From Symsagittifera roscoffensis (taxonomy: Eukaryota; Xenacoelomorpha; Acoela; Convolutidae), in the NCBI RefSeq assembly GCF_963678635.1, contig NC_087068.1, forward strand, positions 25,027,311-25,091,310: a DNA stretch of 64,000 nt. The letters are read 5' to 3'. The position numbers and the translations under genes were made by a program. The notes beneath the pieces were generated by a model. That model worked only from the letters and a program-made list of their open reading frames with translations, was not told the DNA's origin and made no database searches. Below, piece after piece: positions 32,167 through 43,639 of this stretch. The first letter of the stretch is position 1, and each line of letters opens with the position of its first letter.

Positions 32167-32586
32167 ATGTCATTAATCCGTGAGCTATGCGCAAGCATAG
32201 AAATTGAACCAACAATAGTTAAAAATTGCACTAGATTTGGCAAATTATCTGAGGACCACGAAAACGAAACGAGGCCAAGAGCATTGAGAATCACACTGGA
32301 AACACAGGATGATGCTCAACACATGATGAAAAATCTGACAAAATTGAAGTATGCCAAGGATGAGCTAAAACACCTGAGAATCCCTCCAGACAGGAGCATG
32401 AAAGAGAGGGAAAATGTCCGCTTCCTAGTGCAGCGAGCAAAAAACTTAACAGCAGAGGAACCCGGCAACTTCATTCACATTGTCAGAGGGAACAAAAGAA
32501 CCAGAGTAAAGAAAAGGGAATTAACAATGATGCAAAGAACAACGCCGGAAACAGAGACCATTTTGAGCTCTGGTTCGGGAATGTAG
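32167..32586 (+). pseudogene. LINE ORF1 C-terminal nucleic-acid-binding part
   Basis: The 139-residue frame has TRPRALRITLETQDDAQHMM, then KLKYAKDELKHLRIPPDRSM and a KERENVRFLVQRAKNL block. This 'RPlri.f.......l.n...Lk......i..D.s..eR' pattern is the RRM-like region of LINE ORF1. The basic end (GNKRTRVKKREL) fits RNA binding. It overlaps the start of the endonuclease frame by about 19 bases. Confidence 0.6.
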
Positions 32587-33718
32587 ACACCCTAAACCCT
32601 GAAAAATTCATAGAGTTACATACGCTAATACATCAAACAAACCTGTTACCGCACCTTATTGCTCTCACAGAAGCTAAACCTAAGAACTCTGTAAACATAT
32701 GGAACCCAATTTGGCACAAACTTGATTGCTACAACCTAAAACACAAAAACATGAATCCGAATGAAAAAGGCAGAAGCATGCTACTTTACATTCGCAAAGA
32801 CATCGAAAATAAAGAAATAGACGATGACTCTGGATTCGATGAACTGCAAGTGTTTAACTTGATTTTAACGGAGGGAGAATTTGTCATCGCCTCGACATAT
32901 CGGAGCCCATCATCAACTCACGAAAACAACTCCAACCTCAACAATTTAAAAAAAAAATAGGATCAAGTCGATCTAGATACATTGTGCTGGGAGACATGAA
33001 CTTCCGAGATATAGACAGGAAATATGTGAGCACGAATCACGACGAAAACAGCAAAGAACACCATTTCATTGAGGCGGTCAAAGATTCTTATCTCGACCAA
33101 CATGTCGACAGACCAACACGCGTGACCAAACATAATGAACCGTCACTCCTAGACCTGTTATTAACTGATAAAACCTTAGAACCATCTTCCATTGAATACA
33201 TCTCTTCACTGGGGAAAGGTGACCACACACTGTTACAAGCAAAATTCAACCTTTGGACAACGAGGCGCTCCAAAGAGAGGCTAAGTTACAATAAAGGAAG
33301 CTACAGGTCTGACTTAAAAAATAATCTAATTTACGAAGATTTGCTAACCCTTGACCAAAATTGGAATAAATTCAAAAGTACTCTTGATTCTGCCACCAAA
33401 AAATTTATACCTAAAATGAAAATCCGGATAAAGCAACACAAATTGCCAATGAGCTCCGAAGTAAGAGATATACTTCGAGATGAACATAAAACTTGGAAAG
33501 ATTTCAAGAAAGAGAAGTCGCAAAGAAACTATGAAAACTACACATCGGCTCGAAACAAAGTCAGGAAATTGACACGGCAATGTGTTCGAAAGCACGAAGA
33601 AGATGTTTCCAAAAGCATCAAACACCAACCTAAAAAGTTCTGGAACTACGTGAATAAGAAAATTAAAACAACCGAAACAATACCGGCTCTCAAAATTGGC
33701 CAGACAAGTGGACCATGA
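32568..33718 (+). pseudogene. LINE endonuclease domain
   Basis: Frame 32568-32960 reads LWFGNVDTLNPEKFIELHTL, LIALTEAKPKN and IASTYRSPSS. After a frameshift near 32950, frame 32984-33718 gives MLGDMNFRDIDR (GDfN block), RPTRVTKHNEPSLLDLLLTD and SSLGKGDHTLLQAKF (GDH block). N, E, Y, D/N, D and H elements of the AP-endonuclease fold are present, with M in GDMN. A helical basic linker towards the RT (33300-33700) follows. Confidence 0.8.
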
Positions 33719-33893
33719 ACGACAAAAATAAAGCTGATACTCATGCCAACTTTTTCAGTTCTGTATTCACGATCAAAACACCAGGCAGCTGGGAAGTAGT
33801 GGATTACCAAGAAAATCAAATATCAGATGACCTCTTTATCTCCAAAGAGACAATCCTAAATGAACTCAATGCGCTAGAAACACTACGAAATCA

Positions 33894-35361
33894 ATGGGGT
33901 CAGATAACGTACACCCTCGGGTATTGCGAGAATCCCGATACGAAATGGCTGAAATCATGAGTGGTTTAATGCAAAGTTCTTGGGAGAAAGGTGAAATACC
34001 AGAAGATTGGAAATGCGCAAATATAACAGCAATTCACAAGAAGGACGCAAAAAGTGATCCTAACAATTACAGACCTATTAGCCTGACATCCATTTGTTGT
34101 AAAATTATGGAAAAAATCATCAGACGTCACCTGTTTGAATTTTTAGAAAACAACAATATCATATCAGACAAGCAATTCGGGTTTTTACCAGGGCGATCAA
34201 CGACCCTACAGTTACTGAGAGCACTTGACGACTGGACAGCAGAACTGGACAGAGGTAACGAGGTAGATATAATCTACATTCACTTCCAAAAAGCCTTTGA
34301 TAGTGTACTACACAAAAGACTACTAAACACAATTTCGAGATACGGGATCAGAGGAAAAACTCTCGAATGGATTACCTCAATCTTAACAGAAAGAAAACAA
34401 AGAGTGGAGGTCAACGAACGTTTTTCGGAATTGGCACCCGTCATCAGTGGAGTCCCACAAGGGTCTGTACTGGAACCAATTCTGTTCTTAATATACATAA
34501 ACTCGATGGGGGATGGAATCACATTCCAAATGCTCCTCTACGCAGATGATGCGAGAATCTACAGATCAGTCACAGCTTTAGGTGAAGATGAAGAACTGCA
34601 AAATGATCTGAATGCAATTTCGAAATGGGCTGATGGTAGCCTTATGAAGTTCAGCATGACAAAATGCCATACGCTCACGTTAACGGGAAGGGTAAAACTA
34701 GCGGAACGAAATTACACCTTGGATGGGAATACATACCTTAATAATGTTCAAACCGAGAAAGACTTGGGGGTTATAGTTGACTCGAGACTACTATTCCGTG
34801 AGCACATTGCCAGGAAAACAAGGTTGGCCAACGGCATGGTCGCGATAATACGGAAATTCATCTATCTTAACGCTGATGTACTAACAACCCTATATAAAGC
34901 CCTAGTGAGAACGCACCTGGAATACGCAAATCAGTGTTGGAACCCATACCTGAAAAAGGACAAGATCATGATTGAGAACGTTCAACGGCGGGCGACAAGA
35001 CTGGTCGCAAACATACAAAAACTTAGTTACCCGGAAAGACTGAAAGCTCTGAAACTGCCAACGCTGGAGTATAGAAGGAAGCGCGGAAGAATGATAGAAG
35101 TCTTTAAAATTTTGAATGGAATGCACGATGCCGCAGCAACGGAAGGACTGTTTACGATCAATGGAAGAGACACCCGAGGAAACCCGTACAAAATTTCGTA
35201 CCAAAACAACAACAAGACAAAACTTCTTCACTATCGCAGCCATTAACGACTGGAACTCATTGCCTGAAAGTGTAATATCGAGCGAGAACGTCAACATATT
35301 CAAAGCAAGACTTGACAAACTATGGGCGTCCGAAATGTACGACGCATCGTTTTTGGAATGA
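33894..35361 (+). pseudogene. LINE reverse transcriptase, CR1-like
   Basis: The 450-residue frame to 35246 carries the classic RT series: WKCANITAIHKKDAKSDPNN then YRPISLTS, QFGFLPGRSTTLQLL, HFQKAFDSVLHKRLL, VISGVPQGSVLEPILFLIYI and the catalytic LYADDARIYR. A thumb region (TEKDLGVIVDS, LEYANQCWNPY) and the terminal FTIAAINDWNSLPESVI follow, the last in a shifted frame to 35361. 'Y' of the usual 'iYlDf.kAFD' is HF here and 'LGP' is LEP, both conservative-looking drift. The start of the RT (33715-33960) is in another frame. Confidence 0.9.
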
Positions 35362-35653
35362 CGAAATGGACGTCGACGAAAAAGCTGGTCGATAGAGGCC
35401 GAAGCCTATAGACCAGAATTGAACTTGTGAAACTTGTGAATGAAGGGACTCCTGACTGTAAACTCGGTTACTATAATACCTTTGACCTTCTGATTAATTA
35501 CCAAGACTGGATCTCAATCAGCCAACAAACCACCTTCAGTTATCCGAGCCAGTGGCTCTGATAACTGGAAACCATGCCAGAGGCTCTGATGAGGCCTCTC
35601 CTGGATGAGTTGTACCTGTGCTTAGAGACTGGAAATAGCGATAACAACGAAGG

Positions 35654-36556
35654 TTCAGCAGATTCGGAGTTTTTAGCAGCGAACCTCTCGAGTTAGTGAT
35701 TTTGAAGGATTAACAACGTTATTAGGACGATTAGCAAGACGGTGAACGTCAAGATATTCTGGTATTTTGAAATTTTAAATTTGCGAAGTGATGACGTAAC
35801 AATTCTGAGAAACGTCAGAAACGGCCATTTTGGCAAGAAAGTCGAAGAAAAACACAACATCATTTGCGATGCAACAGTTTCGATAGCGATAACAACGAAG
35901 ATTGTGAGTGAAAAACGACAACAAATCGCAGAGTTAACAGAGACCACTCCAAGTTGCAATTATTGTGTCGCTACAATAGTTGCAAGGCAGTTGCTAACAA
36001 CAGTGAGGGATGGAAACCAGCCTTCCGGGTTACAGACAAATCAAGCTTAACGTGCTTGATTCAGTGGATTCGAGAATCCGGAGGGGTTTCGGGACAGAAA
36101 CTTTTTTTATCTTGTATTAATTTTTAGCTTCCCTGTCATTCCCTGATTTGAATTTAATTAACAACTGAATTCATTTTGGTAAGGATGAGAAGCTAGGAGT
36201 TGGGGGAAAGGGTTGATCCATCTTCGATGGAGATGATGATTTTTATCTACTGAACAAAAACAATAATAATTTAATAAAAAGTAGTAGCCCTGTTTTTAGG
36301 AGTGACCTCGTGGTCTGGGGATACTGAGACCCAGCCATGAGCTTACTAATTTTGCATGTAATTAAGTTAATTTGAGTGTTTTGACCGAAGCCGAAAGCAG
36401 TAACGATTTTGTCGACCCGATGTTAGAAAGACCACCGAAAGTATTGGCTTGGTAGAGACGGTTAAAAGCATGTAAAACTCTATTTAGACGTTGGCCAGTC
36501 GTCTTAGGACTTAATTTTATTTTCCGTTGATATGTATCTTCAGGGCGAATGTTACA
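35654..36556 (+). repeat. 5' LTR of the giant element, lacking its first about 34 bp
   Basis: Matches 58642-59534 from TTCAGCAGATTCGGAG to the end CGAATGTTACA. The terminal TGTGACATTCG found in the 3' LTR is absent. In its place is ATAGCGATAACAACGAAGG, 15 bases of which (GCGATAACAACGAAG) recur inside the LTR near 35887, so a small rearrangement joined it to the LINE end. An AATAAA lies at 36273 and a TCCATC/GATGGA hairpin near 36221. Confidence 0.92.
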
Positions 36557-36568
36557 TAGATGTTTTTA

Positions 36569-36583
36569 TGGCGCTCCTGGGTG
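36569..36583 (+). promoter_or_regulatory. Candidate primer binding site, tRNA-Asn
   Basis: TGGCGCTCCTGGGTG, 12 bases after the LTR, is complementary to a 3' end CACCCAGGAGCGCCA. Animal tRNA-Asn ends in CACCC(A/G)GG...GCGCCA or GACGCCA. The match is good allowing for transition differences between species. The distance from the LTR is larger than usual. Confidence 0.5.
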
Positions 36584-39391
36584 TTATTCTTTTTTAACAT
36601 CATGACCGGCAGAACCGTTAACGAGCACTCCGTGCCGAGCGGATGCTCACATTAACGCCATTAGTAGGCCTATACCGCCGGGGCGGAAGGGTAGTTCTGA
36701 ACGCGGAAGCCTTCCGGATTACCGTGATTAGCTTTTTAACCTACTTAAGACCGAAAATTCACGAACCAGTAAGGGTGGGGTGATCGGCCGTCCCCTCGTT
36801 CCCTGAGTGGTTTGTGACCAAAAACACTTAAAGATATATATAAAACCAGATATAATGTTGTTACAGGCAATTATATCAGTTATGATCGTCACGATCAATT
36901 TTGTGGTCCGTTTGTGAGGCTTGTACTGCAGGGTTATTCGAGCATTTAAGCACGTTAATGATAAATTGCGCTCAATCCGGAAGGGTCAGCTGATTTGCGC
37001 TCAATTCGGAAGGATCTTGGGAGAAGACTGATCCGGCAAGCAGTACAAGGAGCAACCGAAGGGGCTCAACATCAACAACAATCGACTGTTGGGTATCGTT
37101 AACAAGTTTTGTATCCCTTTTGGTACAAAAAGTAAAATAGTAATCTGTGGGGGCCTCGACAGTGCTTCACTGTAGTGACCCTTCACCGAACTGCGAACAT
37201 CCGAGTTAAGCGCCTTAATTCGGATATTAAACAAACCCGGAGGGGTATAGTTTTACTACTATTATTAATATATAGCTTATATTATTATTCCTATATCGTT
37301 TTTCAGTGAAAAACAGAGAAAACAGACCGGTTTTTAGGGTCAAAATAGCGATATTTTGATCCGCCACAAATCGCGATTTTTGATATATCGATATTTTTTG
37401 AAACGGAAAAAAGCGCTAAATTAGTGTGTTATATCGTAATTGCACTACTATAATAGGTAGAACCGGTTAACTTTAGTTCGGAAGTGGTTGGAACTATTTT
37501 GGTACCAAAAACCAAATTTTCCCGATTTTTGATAGTACGAAACGCTATAAAATCAGAAATTTTTTTGAAAGTTTTGAGTTAAGACAGTAAAAATAGTTGT
37601 CTGGACAACGTCCACTAATGAATCTACGCGTTTTAAAACCCGCTACCCGAAAGCCTTCCGTGTTGCAGAGAAATCGAACTTAACGAGTTTGATTTGGTGG
37701 TTTCATCAATCCGGAGGGGTACAGGTAGCATAGTTTTTCGCAAATTTTTTCAACTAAAGCGTTTTAGATCGGGTCTTTTGCGTTGAACTAGAAGATAATA
37801 GGCCTTTTGAGCTCGGATCAATAATTTTTAGGTCGAAAGGAACAGAATTGCGAAAAAAGTTAGGCGGAACCTATAAGAGAGAAAATTTTTGAGTTTGGAA
37901 GAAAGACGTTTTGGCTAATAACTTTTCGACGACTGAACAGATCCAGTTGATCTTGGTACCATTAGATCAGAAATTAGCTAAACTTACTAGTAGGAAGGAT
38001 AATTACTCGAAAAAGCAAGCGCGAAAATTTTTTGAGATTTTTTTAAGCAAATTCCTCAATTTGGAAGGGTACACCCTTCACGTTTTATAAATTTTTTTTT
38101 GGAAAGCCCTTAAACCCCTAACAAAAAGTGATATCGCTTGAATTAAGCAACTTGAGACAGTTCTAGAAGAAAAGGGAGGGCTAAAGGAAATTAGCTTTAG
38201 AGCCGAAATTAGGCAAGTGATAAGACCCTTCACCGTTAGTGTGAATTGTCGAATAAGAGGCTTAACTTCAATCCGGAGGGGTCTAGGAAAGGATCATATA
38301 CCCTTCCCAGTTAATTTGAACAGCATAATAGCATCGCAGAACGTATCCGGAGGGGTATAGGCTGAAATCAAGAAATCTCCGAAAAGCTAGTTTAACAGAA
38401 CCAGAGGGCTCCCAATCCGGAGGAGTCAAAATTTTTCAAATTCGGAGGGGTCCCAATCCGGAGGGGTCTAGTTTCCACAAAACCGGAGGGATCCCAATCC
38501 AGAGGGGTCTCATATTTACTGACTCAGAGCGGTCCTAATCCGGAGGGGTCTTAATTTTACGAATCCGGAAGGGTCCTATTTTTGCCAATCCGGAGGGGTA
38601 CTGTTTTTTGTCAACCCCGAGGGATAAAATTTTATTTTAAGGACCTAGGTAAACAGAAGAAAAGATAAAAGTGAGAGGAATTAAGTTATTAAGAGACAGG
38701 CTAGGAATCAGTGACTGCACTGGTAACTTGCCTTTCAATAAAGACTAGACAAAAACAAAACAGGTCCGACCTCGGATATTCGCAACACTAGGTCTAAATT
38801 GAAGAATAGTGTAACTCATTGGTGTAAATTGAAAACCAATACGTTTTTACGAGAAGTGACTGCCCTGAGGATTTTAGTAGGTCTAGCTCGGGCAGTCCGA
38901 AGGCAGATAGGTAACACAGTACTCGGTGGGTGCAATAGACGCATACTTGGGAAAATTACTGCCTTCAGAGTTTTGTCTGTTTGGTGCAACACCAAGCGGG
39001 GAAAGCTTTTTCTTTAAAAATTCAAGTTCGACTATTGTACTGCGACCGACTAAAGTACAATACACATACGTTTTTCATAGAAATATTCTTAGTCTGTTAC
39101 TTTTGATTTTAAATCAACATAAACTGTGCTTGATTGGGTAGTGAGTACACTATCTTTTAAATTGGCTGATAACATCATATTGTGCTAGTTCTCAAATCTT
39201 ACGAGCGATAATCGGTTAGTGTGAATGAATTATATACAAACTGTACTCTGATAACATACAGGGATTCGTGTTCACTATTTTATAGAATTTTGTGAAATAT
39301 ATTGTGTTGTGTCATTATTGTTGGTAGTCAAACTATAAGGTCACTAGCAATCGAATTGAGTGTATAGGCATTGAGAAGTGACAAATTGAGG
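36584..39391 (+). other. Long untranslated leader with CCGGAGGGGT repeat array
   Basis: There is no ORF of note in 2.8 kb. Consensus AATCCGGAGGGGTC or close variants occur at 36078 (in the LTR), 36970 and 37003 (variants), 37237, 37711, 38273 and 38347. About ten more are packed between 38410 and 38630. Several are preceded, 40-60 bases earlier, by CCCTTC(A)CCG or CCTTCC, which could pair with GGAGGGGT to form a series of hairpins. A GGAAGG/CCTTCC hairpin lies near 36697-36718. Functions such as packaging, translation entry or dimerisation are guesses. Confidence 0.7.
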
Positions 39392-42061
39392 ATGGGTCGA
39401 GATAATTCAAAGATACCTAAACGAGGTAATAGCTCTAGAAAATTCATACCTGAGGAGCAAAGAAAATCAATGACCGATCCTTTTGTGGAACGGATCACAC
39501 GAACACGGACCGGCAAAAGGAAGATGGTTTCAGGCAGAATGGTTGAAACCAGGAGTCAGAAATCCTCGGAAGAGCAAAAAGCTATGTTGGAAGTGGAGGT
39601 CCATCCGAACCAGGCCATGCAGGACAACGAAGAAATGCATGGGCTGGAAGGGAGAGGCAGAAGGCTAGCGAGCGAATCTACTCCGGTAGAACAAGGTCTG
39701 GATTTGGCCACTTCCACCGGAACACTGGATCGAGCGGAGATGTCGGAACTGTCCGACATCTCTACTGAAGTTGTGGCGACCAAGAGATCTCCAACAGACA
39801 ATACCATGATGGCAGATGTGACGGAGAAACAGACTGTGTCTTCATCGTTCACAGGGAAAATGAAAAACACCTTTGGGAACATCTTTCCATTTACCATGGG
39901 AGTGGGCACAGGAAACGAAGGTAAATCCCAGGAGGAAGAAGAGGACGATGATGAGCAAGTGGACTTTGGATCTCAAATCAGCCTCAATAGTTCGACCCAG
40001 GAGAATGAGCCATACGTCGGGAAAGAGACTGGAAACAAGGACAAATTTGGTGTGGTAAGAACGATAAGCAAAGAAGTAAACACACCGGGCCAGTCGAGAG
40101 GCTTCGCGATTGTGACAAATTCAGAGCCGCAAACTGGGGAGAGTAGAAACAGAGGGCTAGGCAATACATTGGCGGATCCTGAGGTGGATAATGAAAAGAG
40201 GTCGAGGCAGAGAGCCAAGGCCCGAATCTCGACCAGCACGAAGCTACCTGGGACCGACAGGGTTACACCGCCACTAGTGACGCCACTCGTAGATAACGGG
40301 ACAGCATTAGAAGATGCCTTGAACAATATATTGGACAGTATAGGAGAACAAAACGAACAGATGTCCATAAGGATGAGTGAACTAGAAAGAGCGGTCCACG
40401 TTGAAAGAGAAAGTCTGCGGGAAGAAATAAACCGAAATAGACAAGAAGTTGGTAGGTGCGAGAAACGCTTGAAAGAAAGAACGGACGAGCACATAGCAAA
40501 GAACTTGTCGCGAATGACAACAGAAGCGGAACAGAGAGAGTTACGTTTAAGAGACGACATGGAGAAGTTAAGAACGCAACAAGAGCAGACTCTTGGGATT
40601 CTTGACACAAAGTTGGAAGCGATGATGGAGAGGCGAACTCAGGCCATCATGGACAGGTTGGACGGGCTACTGGGAAGCAGGAGTGGACCAAGAGAAGGAG
40701 AACCGAATTTGGGAGGTCCCAGCAGGGAACCGAAGGTGAACTTCAATGACCATCAAAGGAGACGGACATATGGATCCACTAGAGGCAGGGGCAGCTCATC
40801 AGGCTATACCACAAGGGATCATAGAACATGGGGCCCCAACAGTAGGGCAAGTTCAACAGGGAACAGGCAGACCTCGAATGAAAGACCGACACAAGGCACA
40901 CATGCAACTGGGAGAGGTGATTCCAGTAACAGGAGAAATGCCAGTCCAGGGAGGAGTCATGTGGGCCAAGGGGGAAACACTTACGGCGATTCGGATTGCA
41001 GGGATGCACCGCATACAGAGCCTTCGACAAGGTGTGAGGACACTCAGACGGGACACTCAAGGGATGCTACGGCAATGGCCACAGCCTTTGAACCCCTAAA
41101 CAGGTCTCTGGAGACATTCCTTACAAGGCTATCCAGAACCAATGAATGCAGTGAAAAGTCCAGAAGGGTCTTTAAGAAACCAAGGTGCTATAAAGACGAA
41201 TCTGATCGCTGTATTGATACCTGAATAGAGGTAATGAAACTGCATTTCGAGGAGGAAGACTTGTCGGAAAGACAAGAGTGCAGTGCACTCATCAGTAACT
41301 TGGAAGGGACAGCCCTGAACTGTGTCATGGCCAAGAAGCAATATCAGCGTGACACAGCCGAAAAAATCTTCGAAATCTTGTTAAACCGTTTTGGATCAGG
41401 GGTGCAGGGGCATCAAGCAATGATGCGCTTCGAGAAACGGAGGCAACGAGAAGATGAAACGATAGACAAGTTTCTCGATGACTTTGAAATGCTGAGAAGA
41501 CGCAGCCAACCGGATGAGTCAAACCGAAAAATGAACCTGGCGGTAGCCTCAAAATTCATCGATGGTGTGAAAAAAGATGAACTTCGAACAATCCTAGCAA
41601 CGCATTACACTCCACTATCAACGAATGCGCCAACACCAGAGGAGTTGAGGCTGGAGTCGAAAGAGTATCTTTTATTGAAACCTCCTTCGAGATCTGGTTA
41701 TTATAAGTACAATTATGGAAATTTTAACAATGGGCCGGCAAACCAAGGGAACAACTGGTACAAACCCAGGGATGATATGGACAAGAGACGCTCTTGTGCC
41801 AATTGCAGCTCAACAGACCATCATGTGTCAGCATGCCCAACTTACAAACAAGGCATGAAAGCAATATGCTTTAGCCTCGAGGACGAAGATGCGTCAGAAT
41901 TGGACCATGAGGATTTCATGAGAGGAGTAATTGCGAAATTTGGACCGAGGTGTTTCTTTTGCAACTTGGAAGGTCATTTTAAATCAGATTGTCCGCAATT
42001 TTGGGATGCTGTGGCAGACATCAAGCATCCAAGGCATGAGAGGAAGCTTTGTCAGGAGTGA
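39392..42061 (+). pseudogene. gag: Gag polyprotein, one in-frame stop
   Basis: The first ATG of the frame is at 39392. Features in order: an acidic, S/T-rich region; a coiled coil at about residues 310-425 (40320-40660, rich in E, R and L heptads); an RG-rich patch (STRGRGSSSGY, about 40775). A TGA lies at 41222-41224. The same frame then continues with the capsid-like segment SNLEGTALNCVMAKKQ, IFEILLNRFGSG and ETIDKFLDDFEMLRRR, typical of gypsy retrotransposon gag. Two CCHC zinc knuckles follow: CANCSSTDHHVSAC (about 41796) and CFFCNLEGHFKSDC (about 41952). Gag would package the element RNA. The large N-terminal extension before the capsid domain is unusual. Confidence 0.85.
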
Positions 42062-43604
42062 AAGCAAGCAAGGCTCGCCTGTTGAGTGAAGCAGAGGCGC
42101 GCAGAAAAGACAAACCTCAAGAGCTGGTAGCAAAGAAAATGCAAGCGGTAACAGAAGAAACACGTGAACCGGATCCAGCAACTGCGGCTGATGACTTCAA
42201 AATCGATTATAGGTCAGCCGCGAGAGATGCTCTAAATAGAATACAACAGGAACTAGTGACAAAAGAGATCGAACAAAAGGTGAAACTCGAGCTGGAGATT
42301 GAGAAACTACAGGAGCAACTTGCACCTGATTCAGTATGGTACCGCAAGGAAGCAAAATACATTCGATAATCTCGGTGGCAGGGCATCAGGTAATCAGAAA
42401 TCTGAGTGAACCATCTGAGTTTACTTTGATGCATTTGGACACATATGCAGATTATCTGAGGCAGGTGGAGCCACGCACCGAGTCGAGAGCTGTGCGGGCA
42501 CTACTAACGACGGGTGGCCCTCACATGAAGAAACTTCATGGACGCTACCTAGAGGTCTATGGACCGTATCAAGTGATGCTGAACGTGGATGGAATCAGTA
42601 TCAACACTAGGACTTATGCGACAACAGATGATGACCAAATGGGGCAGATCTATTTGGGTGAGGAGGAACTCAAAGTCCGCAGGATAGGCCATGACGCAAT
42701 GATGGAACAAGATGCTGTACACATTGGGTAAGAAGCAGATGTGACCGCACATCTGCTCGACACCAACGGAACGAAAATCGGAGTCACAGGGCTTCTGGAC
42801 ACAGGAGCGGTAGTGAGTGTGATGCCGATAAAAACTTGGAAAAAAATGGGCTTCACGAGGGAAGATCTAATTCCAACGAATCTCCGACTGGCCGCCGCCA
42901 ATCGAGGAGCAATCTACGTAGCCGGAAGAACACCAATAACGGTCCTCCACATGGGAGGACGGGATCTTTGGATGAGCTTCCTGGTGGTAGAGAACTTGGG
43001 CGACGCCGACCAATTCATCTTGGGCAGAGATTTTGTCAGGAATTTTGACGTGATGATTGACTTGAACAATGGCCTGATACGGATTAGAAACCCGGACCGG
43101 AAGTATGTTAAGAAACCAATTAATAGGATAATAACAGACGAAAACAAGGTACCAATTTTTTTAGACAGAAAAGTAAAACTACAGCCAGGACAAGCTAAGG
43201 TGGCAATTTTTAGAATGAGAACTTTAAATTCATTAAGCGATAGTAAACAGGTTTGCTTAGTACCGAATCCAAATAGTCAGAGTTCGGTGATTTTAGGCCG
43301 GAGCTTCTCGGTAACGCGAAACGGACTGTGTGTTAGTGTGTTATTGAACACACTGGACACCACGGTTTCAATCCAGCGTGGAAAGAAGCTTGGTTATGCT
43401 TTGCCGATGAGGACCGACTATGAGGAGACACAAAACTTGAGGAAACATGATGTGAAAGACTGTCCTTATCATGCCAATAAAGATAAAATTTTAAAGGGGA
43501 TCAATGAACTAAAATCTATTAATGAATTGTTTTCAATGAAATCCGAAACGGACGACGGCTTATCAAGCTGCTCGATTTTTCCGGAACGCCCCTCGTCATA
43601 TTAA
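42049..43604 (+). pseudogene. pol: Pol N-terminus and aspartic protease
   Basis: A helical charged linker (42049-42369, LELEIEKLQEQL) overlaps the gag end in the -1 frame. After another shift, 42336-43604 carries the protease. The active site is GLLDTGAVVSVMP, with DTGA at 42798-42809, and the C-terminal part is ILGRDFVRNFDVMIDL near 43018. A TAA at 42729-42731 interrupts this frame 22 codons before DTGA. Protease releases Gag and Pol proteins. The remainder (43150-43604) is a poorly conserved spacer before RT. Remnants of the same region occur in copies A and B. Confidence 0.82.
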
Positions 43605-43639
43605 ATGGATTCTGACAAACCGGTTTTGCCAGAAATAGA

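Larger units (their letters stand above)
30872..35441 (+). mobile_element. CR1-like LINE with PHD finger, degenerate
   Basis: In order: an N-terminal ORF1 segment (30872-31276), a PHD finger (31606-31929), an ORF1 nucleic-acid-binding part (32167-32586), the endonuclease (about 32568-33718) and the RT (33894-35361). The 3' UTR contains a doubled AACTTGTGA near 35428-35446, as CR1-group elements often end in short repeats. At least four frameshifts separate the parts. Structure and RT motifs place it in the CR1/L2 group. Its 3' end abuts the truncated left LTR of the giant element. Confidence 0.85.

Noticed and set aside
36640-36770. A structured non-coding RNA gene (tRNA, snRNA or ribozyme) in the leader
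   Set aside because: Hairpins exist, but no tRNA cloverleaf, Sm site or hammerhead core was found; treated as leader structure.
38260-38630. CRISPR-like array
   Set aside because: Repeat units are short, variable and irregularly spaced, the genome is animal-like, and there are no cas genes.
39973-40608. 211-codon minus-strand frame opposite gag
   Set aside because: Shadow of the gag coding strand; no motifs, and the plus frame is clearly gag.
42040-42061. Programmed -1 frameshift at the gag-pol overlap
   Set aside because: The frames overlap in the right sense, but I see no slippery heptamer and other nearby shifts are clearly damage, so it cannot be claimed from this copy.
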